A DNA stretch of 64,000 nt from NCBI GenBank assembly GCA_963835135.1, contig CAWIEF010000003.1, positions 744,001 to 808,000 on the forward strand. The letters are read 5' to 3'. Position numbers and translations under genes: made by a program. Each line of letters begins with the position of its first letter. Positions within the stretch are counted from its first letter, which is position 1. Positions 57,893 through 64,000 of this stretch are shown here, one piece after another. This stretch comes from JAVVHH01 sp963835135. Its GTDB lineage: Bacteria; Pseudomonadota; Alphaproteobacteria; Acetobacterales; Acetobacteraceae. Under the pieces are notes generated by a model. It was given only the letters and a program-made list of their open reading frames with translations, was not told the origin of the DNA and did not search any database.

Positions 57893-58945
57893 GTGACACT
57901 CCTCGCCTTTCTCAAACATCTGCTGTTTTGCGCCGGACTCGCCGGGCTGTCGGCGGCCGTCGTGCGCGGCATGATCGGCGTCGGCGTGCTCGACCAGCCG
58001 GATCAGCGCAAGGCGCACACCCGGCCGGTGCCGAAGGGGGGCGGAGTCGGCGTGGTAGTCGCGTTCCTGGTCGGGACCGGGCTGCTCTATGCGTTCGCCG
58101 GGTTCTCGCGGGTGGCGGACAGCTATTTCATGGGGGTGATCCTGGCCGCGACGGCAATCGCCGCCGTGGCTTGGCTCGACGACGTGGGGGACTGGCCCTT
58201 CACGGTGAAGCTGGGCGCGCAGATCGGGGCGGCGCTGGTCGCGATCGGGAGCGGGCTCGTCGTCACACGCCTCAACCTGCCGTTGCTGGGCACGGTGTCG
58301 CTCGGCTGGGGGGGCGTGTTGGGCACGCTGGCATGGATCTTGTTCGCGACCAACGCGATGAATTTCATCGACGGGCTGAACGGCTTGGCCTCGGGAGTGA
58401 CCTTGCTCGCGGCGGTGGCCCTGGCCGTGGTGGCGGCCAGCATGAGTGGATGGTTCGTCTATTTCGCGAGCTTGCTGCTGGCGGCAGGAGTGGTGGGATT
58501 CCTGCCCTTCAACTTTCCGCGGGCCCGCATCTTCATGGGCGACGTCGGCAGCCAGTTCTGCGGCTTCGTGCTGGCGGTGCTCGGCGTCGTGGCGGCGCGG
58601 TTCGAACAGGTCGAGCTGTCGGCCCTGCTGGTGCCGCTCCTGCTGTTCGGCGTGTTGTACGACGTGGCATTCACGCTGGTGCGGCGGGCCATCGCGGGCG
58701 ATCGGCTCACGCAGCCGCATCGGAGCCACCTCTACCAAGTGGCGCACCGGTCCGGGATGGGAGCCGTGTGGGTGACGCTGGTGCAATGGGCCTTCGTGCT
58801 GTGGGGTGCGCTGTGCTGTGCTGTGTTCCTGCGCGCGACGGGGCTCGGCAAGCCCCTCGCACTCCCGCTGGCGCTGGTGCCGCAGCTGATCTGGACCGGC
58901 GTCGTCGTTGGCCTTGCCCGGCGGGCCGCAATCGGACGGTGGTAG
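57893..58945 (+). CDS. Undecaprenyl-phosphate sugar-1-phosphate transferase, WecA/MraY-like (GT4)
   Basis: A 350-aa polytopic enzyme that loads a sugar-1-phosphate on undecaprenyl phosphate to start surface polysaccharide synthesis. Motifs: RKAHTRPVPKGGGVG, WLDDVGDWPF (Asp pair), NAMNFIDGLNGLASG, FNFPRARIFMGDVGSQF and QPHRSHLYQVAHRSG. About ten hydrophobic helices. GTG start at 57893. Its position next to WbpM/CapD and DegT genes suggests a shared polysaccharide pathway. Substrate specificity (GlcNAc, QuiNAc, FucNAc) is unknown. Confidence 0.92.
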   Translation: MTLLAFLKHLLFCAGLAGLSAAVVRGMIGVGVLDQPDQRKAHTRPVPKGGGVGVVVAFLVGTGLLYAFAGFSRVADSYFMGVILAATAIAAVAWLDDVGDWPFTVKLGAQIGAALVAIGSGLVVTRLNLPLLGTVSLGWGGVLGTLAWILFATNAMNFIDGLNGLASGVTLLAAVALAVVAASMSGWFVYFASLLLAAGVVGFLPFNFPRARIFMGDVGSQFCGFVLAVLGVVAARFEQVELSALLVPLLLFGVLYDVAFTLVRRAIAGDRLTQPHRSHLYQVAHRSGMGAVWVTLVQWAFVLWGALCCAVFLRATGLGKPLALPLALVPQLIWTGVVVGLARRAAIGRW

Positions 58946-58998
58946 AACATCCGGCAGGCTGAGCGCTAAGCTCGCGCGGTCGGGAGGGAGATTCGAGG

Positions 58999-59609
58999 AT
59001 GGGCGTGCGTCTGTGGGTCGCTGCGCTGCTGATCGCGGCGGGACCGGCGCTGGCGGACGATGCGGCCAATCCCTCCTTCTATCTCGTCAACCGCGCCCCC
59101 GGCCCGATCAGCCGCGTCTACGCGACCCCGGCCGGCCTGCCGACCTGGGGGACGGATCGACTGACCGGGCGGCCCATTCCGGCGGGGCACTATGCCGCGA
59201 TCCGGCTTCCGGCGGATGGCGCCTGCGTATACGACATCCGCGTCGTGTATGCGACGGGGCGCAGCGACGAGCGCCGTGGTCTCAACACCTGCGCGCTGGA
59301 CAACGTCACCTTCCCTGAGGCAAGCGCCGTCGTGCCGGCGCCGAACCGGCCTGATGCCGACCCATCGTTCCTGCTCACCAATCGGAGCCGGACCATCTTG
59401 AACGAGCTCTACATCAGCGCGACCGGAGACGAAGTCCTGGGGCGAGGACAGGCTGGGCGACAGCACCATCGCGGGCCGGTGGATCGCGTACCATCCGGCT
59501 ACCCGCGGGCGAGTGCACGTATGACATCCGCGTCGTGTTCGCCAACGGCGAAGCCAACGAGAAGCGTCGGCTCAACCTGTGCCAACTGACCGCGCTGCGG
59601 GTCCCGTGA
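58999..59609 (+). CDS. Exported protein with two internal repeats, frameshifted
   Basis: The signal peptide is MGVRLWVAALLIAAGPALA, followed by two similar halves. Each has N-R-x-x-x-x-I-x-x-[LV]-Y, then TWGTDRL or SWGEDRL, then IRLPAxGxCxYDIRVV and RR-LN-C. The second half needs two one-base corrections (near 59435 and 59490) to continue through VFANGEANEKRRLNLCQLTA to the TGA at 59607-59609, giving about 202 aa. One Cys per conserved position suggests disulfides. Function unknown. Its stop overlaps the first permease gene (GTGA), so it is co-transcribed with a sugar importer. Confidence 0.7.
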
Positions 59610-60472
59610 GGAAGAACTACGCCCGGCAATATTGGCCCTTCATCCTGCCGGCCGGGCTGGTCGTGGCAGGCGTCATCCTGTTTCCGTGGGTGTTCACGCT
59701 GTTCATGTCGATGCAGGATTTCCACGTCGGCGGTACCAGCAGCTTTGCCGGCGTGGACAACTACCGGCGCATGTTCGGCGACGAGCGGTTCCTCTGGTCG
59801 GTCGTGCGCACCGTCTACTTCACAGCGTTGTCGGTGCTGGCGCCGCTGGTGCTCGGGGTCGCGGCGGCGGTGTGTTTCCATCGCGAGTTCGTCGGGCGGG
59901 GGATCGCGCGAACCATCTTCATCATGCCGATGATGGCGACCCCGGTCGCGGTCGCGCTGGTGTGGACGATGATGTTCCACCCGCAGCTCGGTGTGTTGAA
60001 CTACCTGCTGACATCGGTCGGCCTGCCGCCGAGCGAGTGGGTCTACTCACCCACGACGGTGATCCCGACCCTCGCGATGGTCGAGACCTGGCAGTGGACG
60101 CCGCTCGTCATGCTGATCGTGCTGGGCGGGTTGGCGAGCCTGCCGAGCGATCCGTACGAGGCTGCCGTGCTGGATGGGGCGAGCAGTTGGCAGGTGTTCC
60201 GGCACGTGACGCTGCCGCTGGTGTGGCCGTTCATCGTCGTCGCGGCGGTCATCCGCGGGGTCGATGCACTCAAGGCGTTCGACACGATCTTCGTCATCAG
60301 CAACGGAGGGCCGGGCACAGCAAGCGAAACGCTGAACATCCTGCTGTATCTGCAGGCGTTCAGTTTCTACGACATCGGCTACGCGTCAGCGGTCGTAGTG
60401 GTGTTCTTCGTGCTGATCCTGCTGGTCACGTTGCTCATGCTGCACTTCCGGCAGCGGGAACAGCTGACGTGA
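59606..60472 (+). CDS. Carbohydrate ABC transporter permease, MalF/UgpA type
   Basis: A 288-aa inner-membrane permease. It begins VRKNYARQYWPFILPAGLVV with a strong first helix and FPWVFTLFMSMQDF. About six helices include the EAA loop EAAVLDGASSWQVFRHVTLP. It is the first permease of a sugar ABC importer. GTG start at 59606 overlaps the upstream stop by 4 bp (GTGA). The binding protein and ATPase are absent here. Confidence 0.9.
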   Translation: MRKNYARQYWPFILPAGLVVAGVILFPWVFTLFMSMQDFHVGGTSSFAGVDNYRRMFGDERFLWSVVRTVYFTALSVLAPLVLGVAAAVCFHREFVGRGIARTIFIMPMMATPVAVALVWTMMFHPQLGVLNYLLTSVGLPPSEWVYSPTTVIPTLAMVETWQWTPLVMLIVLGGLASLPSDPYEAAVLDGASSWQVFRHVTLPLVWPFIVVAAVIRGVDALKAFDTIFVISNGGPGTASETLNILLYLQAFSFYDIGYASAVVVVFFVLILLVTLLMLHFRQREQLT

Positions 60473-61309
60473 GCCGGATTCGGGGTGGCCGGGTGCGCCG
60501 CGCGGTCGGAAAGGCCGGGCTATACCTCTCCGTGGCCATGCTGGTGTCGCCCGCCCTGCTGCTGTTTCTGTGGATGCTGTCGCTGTCGCTCAAGAACGAG
60601 GCGGATAACACCGCGTTTCCGCCGGTTTTCGTTCCGAACCCGCCGACGCTGGCCAATTTCGCCGCTGTGTTCGAGAAGAACGACTTCCTGCTCTATGGCT
60701 GGAACTCGATCGTGGTGTCGTTCACCGCGACGGGGCTGGCGCTCCTGCTCGGCGTGCCGGCCGGGTATGGGATCGCGAAGGCCAAGGCGACCCGGGCGGC
60801 GCTGCTGATCCTCGTCGCGCGGATCACGCCCGGCCTCGTCGTACCTGATCCCGCTCTTTCTCCTGTTCCAGTGGATCGGGCTGACCGGAACGCTGACCCC
60901 GATCGTGATCACGCATCTGGTGATCACGGTACCGATCGTGGTTTGGATCATGATCGGGTTCTTCGAAGGCTTGCCGTCGGAACTCGAGGAAGCCGCACTG
61001 GTCGACGGCGCGACGATATGGCAGGCGTTCCGCTACGTGGCGCTTCCATTGGCCCGGCCGGGGATCACGGTCGCGCTGATCCTGGCGTTCATCTTCAGCT
61101 GGAACAATTTCATTTTCGGCGTCGTTCTCGCCGGCCGCGAAACCCGGACCTTACCGGTCGCGGTCTATAACGTTCTGACCTTCGAGCAGATCAGTTGGGG
61201 GCCGCTCGCGGCGGCAGCCCTACTGGTGACGCTGCCCGTCTTGCTGCTCACGCTGTTGATGCAAAAGGAGATCGTCGCCGGCCTTACGGCCGGCGGGGTG
61301 AAATCCTGA
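60469..61309 (+). CDS. Carbohydrate ABC transporter permease, MalG/UgpE type, frameshifted
   Basis: Second permease of the pair, about 279 aa after correction. It starts VSRIRGGRVRRAVGKAGLYL and contains LFLWMLSLSLKNEADNTAF, then LANFAAVFEKNDFL. The frame shifts near 60838 (one extra G in CTCGTCGTAC). The corrected sequence continues SYLIPLFLLFQWIGLTGTLT with the EAA loop EAALVDGATIWQAFRYVALP and FSWNNFIFGVVLAG, ending at 61309. The GTG start overlaps the first permease stop by 4 bp. A sequencing error is more likely than inactivation. Confidence 0.85.
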
Positions 61310-61317
61310 CTGCCTGC

Positions 61318-61725
61318 TCAGGCGTGCGCAGCAGTGCGCCGACCGGAGCGGCCGGTGGTCGGCTCGGCGGCGGCTACGGCCGGAACCGCCTTGGCTGCCT
61401 CGCCCATGATGCTGCGCAGATCCTTGAGGAACGCCTGGCCCTTGATCGTCTTCTGGACGAGCACGGAGCGGCGATCCGCGGGATCGACCTTGCGGCGCGC
61501 CAATTCGAGTTCACCGAGGCGATCGAGCGCGCGGGTGATGGCTGGCTTGGACACGTTCAGGTCGGCAGCGAGGCCGCGAACGGTATGCGGGCCTTCCTGC
61601 AGATAGCAGGTCAGGAAGACGCCGAGTTGCCGGGCAGAGAGATCTGGCCCGTCTCTCCGCACGAGTGAGACAACGGTATCGCGAAGGATACCGACCATCT
61701 GGTCGACATTTGAATTGGCAGGCAC
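61318..61725 (-). CDS. MarR-like winged-helix transcriptional regulator
   Basis: A 135-aa regulator with a winged helix-turn-helix: LSARQLGVFLTCYLQEGPHT, then VRGLAADLNVSKPAITRALD as the recognition helix and LARRKVDPADRRSVLVQ as the wing. The C-terminus is Ala/Thr/Arg-rich. A GTG start follows AAAGGAAC. Convergent with the sugar permease genes and downstream of the aminopeptidase on the same strand. Inducer and targets unknown. An inverted repeat upstream (61791-61817) could be its operator. Confidence 0.82.
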   Translation of the reverse strand: MPANSNVDQMVGILRDTVVSLVRRDGPDLSARQLGVFLTCYLQEGPHTVRGLAADLNVSKPAITRALDRLGELELARRKVDPADRRSVLVQKTIKGQAFLKDLRSIMGEAAKAVPAVAAAEPTTGRSGRRTAAHA

Positions 61726-61790
61726 TTCGGTGTTCCTTTCATCAAACGGGCGCCGGGGTCTCCCGGAAGCGACACGCCTTCTGCAAACTA

Positions 61791-61817
61791 GTTACGCACG
61801 ACGCTGCAATTCGTAAC
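61791..61817. promoter_or_regulatory. Inverted repeat upstream of the MarR-like gene
   Basis: GTTACG and CGTAAC separated by 15 bp, located 66-92 bp upstream of the MarR-like start in the 158-bp intergenic region. Arms are only 6 bp, so it is a tentative operator. Confidence 0.3.
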
Positions 61818-61879
61818 CATTTCTACCACCGAAATATATGCACCCAACGATAATGTCATCGGCATATTCGTACACCAAG

Positions 61880-61902
61880 GAAATTAAATCGAAGTTAATT
61901 TC
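61880..61902 (-). terminator. AT-rich stem-loop at the end of the aminopeptidase gene
   Basis: A perfect 8-bp inverted repeat GAAATTAA/TTAATTTC with a 7-nt loop, overlapping the TAA stop of the M17 gene at 61884-61886. AT-rich arms make it a weak hairpin; a terminator role is tentative. Confidence 0.3.
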
Positions 61903-63273
61903 GTTACCGTCAACAACAGACATCTCAGACATTGGGCATCACCGCCCTCCGGACGCCCGGCTCGGGTCGTGTCGTTCCAGGCAAAAGTGTCCAAGTGCGC
62001 CCAGCTTACACCCGAGGTAACAAATCGTTGCAGGAACAGCGCGGCGATTACCGCTCCTGCATACGGTTTTGACGATACGTTACCGATGTCAGCTACCGGT
62101 ACTCGCCAGCCATGCATCGTACTCTGGATGCAACGGTAACCGCCAGAGCGGGTCGACGGTTTCGGCCGCGCACTGCGTCAGCGTGGCCGCAAGCGCGTCA
62201 TCAGGCGTGAACAAGGCTGGGAGGTCGGGACCGAGTGCGACCCGGGCAGCGCCGGTGAGCGTCGCGGCATCGAGCATTAGGTCGGGATGCTCGTCGGACG
62301 CTTCGGCCATCAGATCGCACAGGATCAATCGGCCCTCGGCATCGGTGTTGCCGACCTCGACGGTCAGACCCCGCCTCGTTTGCAGCACGTCCAGCGGGCG
62401 CATGGCGTTGCCGGACACCATGTTCTCGACGCAGCCGATCCGAACCGAAAGCCGCACCGGCAGGTCCTGCTGCATGATGGCGCTGGCCAACCCGAGCATG
62501 AGCGCGGCGCCGCCCATGTCCTTCTTCATGCGCAGCATGGCGGCCGAGGGTTTCAGGTCGTACCCGCCGCTATCGAAACAAACCCCTTTGCCGCACAGCG
62601 ACACGTGCTTCGCGCCGGGTCCAGCACCGCTGCCCTGCCACGTGAAGGACGCGACGACAGGCGCGCGAGTGGACCCCCGCCCGACGGCCGCGATAGCGGG
62701 ATACGCCGCCTCGAGCGCCGCTCCTTCGACCCGGGCGGTCGTGGCGCCATGCCGCCCGCCCAAAGCGATGGTCGCGTCGGCGAGTTCGGCCGGGCCAAGC
62801 AGGTTGGCGGGCGCGTTGATGAGGTCGCGGGCGAGCCAAATGGCCCGGGCGATCGCCAGTGACGGCGAGTCGCCCGCGGCCAGCAAGGCGACCGGACGCT
62901 GCTTGCTGGTCAGCGCGCCGTACCGATAGGCGCCAAGGCAGAAGCCGAGGATCGCCGCGTCACGATCGAAATCGCCGTCGGCCAAGGTCCACGCCGAGCC
63001 CGGCGGCAGCGCGGTCGCAAGCCCGCCATGCGCCCAGAGCGACCGATCGTTGCCGAGACCGGCCAGTGCGCCCGCAATCCCGCCCGCGCCGGGCAAGAGG
63101 GCCAACTGACCCGGCTCGGCCTTGAACCCAGAGGCGCGCACGAACGACGCGGCGCCGTCCGGCAAGGACGCCAGGAGCGACTCGAGCGCAGACGGTCGCA
63201 CGGATGTGATCGGCAGGGCATCGGACCCGTCCGGTGCGATGCAGTCCAGCTCCCTTGCGTCGCTGAGTGTCAT
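61884..63273 (-). CDS. Leucyl aminopeptidase, family M17, with a late frameshift
   Basis: A metal-dependent aminopeptidase, about 462 aa when corrected. The N-terminal domain is followed by the M17 core: SLCGKGVCFDSGGYDLKPSA, MKKDMGGAALMLGLA, and NTDAEGRLILCDLM with the metal-binding Asp/Glu residues. The uncorrected frame stops at 62089, after YDAWLASTGS. One extra base near 62096-62099 is inferred: the family-typical end VADIGNVSSKPYAGAVIAAL and FAWNDTTRAGRPEGGDAQ follows in the next frame to 61884. It is divergent from the SUV3-like helicase gene (94 bp apart). Confidence 0.88.
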
Positions 63274-63367
63274 GTCTTCCTCGTTGTTTCAGACTTTGCG
63301 CGACGGCGGGCCAGGCTGAAGCCGTCGGCGGGTTGCAATATGGTTCGAACGGGCCAACCCTCTTGCA

Positions 63368-64000
63368 ATGCTCGGTTTCCCTTCGCGGGTCAAAGCGGTG
63401 CTCGGGCCGACCAACACCGGCAAGACCCATCTGGCGATGGAGCGCATGCTCGCGCATTCGAGCGGAGTGATCGGCTTCCCGCTGCGGCTACTTGCGCGCG
63501 AGAATTACGACCGCATGGTGGCCCAAAAAGGCGTGCGGAACGTCGCGCTGATCACGGGCGAGGAGAAGATCGTTCCTGCCGGCGCGAAATGGTTTGCCTG
63601 TACCGTCGAGGCGATGCCGCTCGATATGCCGTCCGAGTTCGTCGCAGTCGACGAGATACAGCTCTGCGCCGATGCCGATCGTGGCCACGTGTTCACCGAG
63701 CGCTTGCTGCATGCGCGTGGACTGGTGGAAACCATGTTCCTCGGGGCAGAGACGATCCGTCCCTTGTTGCAACGGCTCGTTCCGCAGGCAACGGTCGAAA
63801 CCCGGCCCCGTCTCTCACAACTCTCCTATGTCGGTCCGGCAAAGCTGCCGCGCCTGCCCCCGCGCACGGCGGTCGTCGCGTTCAGCGCCAGCGAAGTTTA
63901 CGCCATCGCCGAGATGATCCGGCGGCGGCGTGGTGGCTGCGCCGTCGTCATGGGACGGCTGTCGCCGCGCACGCGCAACGCCCAAGTGCAGCTCTATCAG
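63368..64000 (+). CDS. SUV3-like ATP-dependent helicase (N-terminal part, runs off the window)
   Basis: An open frame of 211 codons from an ATG at 63368 to the window edge with no stop. It begins MLGFPSRVKAVLGPTNTGKT with the Walker A motif GPTNTGKTHLA. Next come GFPLRLLARENYDRMV, LITGEEKIVPAGAKWFACTV, the DEAD-like box VDEIQLCADADRGHVFTERL and FLGAETIRPLLQRL. This matches the SUV3 family of RNA/DNA helicases related to mitochondrial SUV3 and common in alphaproteobacteria. The C-terminal two thirds lie outside the window. Confidence 0.9.
   Translation, partial: MLGFPSRVKAVLGPTNTGKTHLAMERMLAHSSGVIGFPLRLLARENYDRMVAQKGVRNVALITGEEKIVPAGAKWFACTVEAMPLDMPSEFVAVDEIQLCADADRGHVFTERLLHARGLVETMFLGAETIRPLLQRLVPQATVETRPRLSQLSYVGPAKLPRLPPRTAVVAFSASEVYAIAEMIRRRRGGCAVVMGRLSPRTRNAQVQLYQ

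Noticed and set aside
61838..62020. Short plus-strand frame in the AT-rich stretch
   Set aside because: It lies opposite the C-terminal coding part of the M17 aminopeptidase once the frameshift is corrected.

Overview
The window is GC-rich, gene-dense chromosomal DNA from an alphaproteobacterium, most likely Acetobacterales/Rhodospirillales. The taxon is inferred from three things: a PhyR/NepR/EcfG general stress response locus, an RpoH-type sigma factor and a SUV3-like helicase. No rRNA, insertion sequence, CRISPR array or plasmid/phage backbone is visible. There is one tRNA (Glu, CUC) and one isolated phage-morphogenesis-type gene.

Layout. (1) 1-6.7 kb: 3' end of topA, then rnr, an S41 processing protease, rpmG, a DUF3253 protein and an SbmA/BacA-like ABC transporter, all on +. 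(2) 6.6-13.3 kb: a minus-strand operon M20 amidohydrolase > cydD > cydC > OmpA-like > recQ. (3) 13.4-16.7 kb: stress regulators, with an HWE-type histidine kinase, NepR and two EcfG-like sigma factors on minus and PhyR divergent on plus. (4) 16.8-33.2 kb: a long plus-strand alpha-glucan/trehalose operon, glgE > treS-maltokinase > glgB/treZ > malQ > treY > otsA, with 4-bp overlaps at nearly every junction. (5) 33.3-39.1 kb: Zn alcohol dehydrogenase, an orphan HK97-gp10-like gene, and a dpp-type peptide transporter with a 2-hydroxyacid dehydrogenase. (6) 39.3-44.5 kb: a TSUP permease, a badly frameshifted TPR/glycosyltransferase gene, and an ssuABC/tau-type transporter that also carries frameshifts. 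(7) 44.6-51.6 kb: ABC-F ATPase, small lipoprotein, malate synthase G and a minor-pseudopilin cluster. (8) 51.6-54.4 kb: tRNA-Glu, DUF2256, a small membrane protein, rluD and rpoH. (9) 54.6-58.9 kb: surface polysaccharide genes (DegT aminotransferase, WbpM/CapD dehydratase, WecA-like transferase). (10) 59-64 kb: a two-repeat exported protein, two sugar ABC permeases, a MarR regulator, an M17 aminopeptidase and a partial SUV3-like helicase.

How it fits together. Region 4 encodes a closed trehalose/glucan cycle. TreS-maltokinase and GlgE turn trehalose into alpha-1,4-glucan, GlgB branches it, TreY/TreZ release trehalose again, MalQ recycles short oligosaccharides, and OtsA adds de novo trehalose-6-phosphate synthesis. 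It lies 75 bp downstream of phyR, so general-stress control is plausible but not proven.

Quality warning. At least 16 positions look like single-base indels, mostly one-base insertions, inside otherwise normal genes (glgE, the glgB/treZ junction, the TPR gene, ssuA, ssuB, ssuC, the two-repeat protein, the second sugar permease, the M17 peptidase). This pattern suggests residual sequencing or assembly error more than real gene decay. The apparent GlgB-TreZ fusion is probably one of these artefacts.
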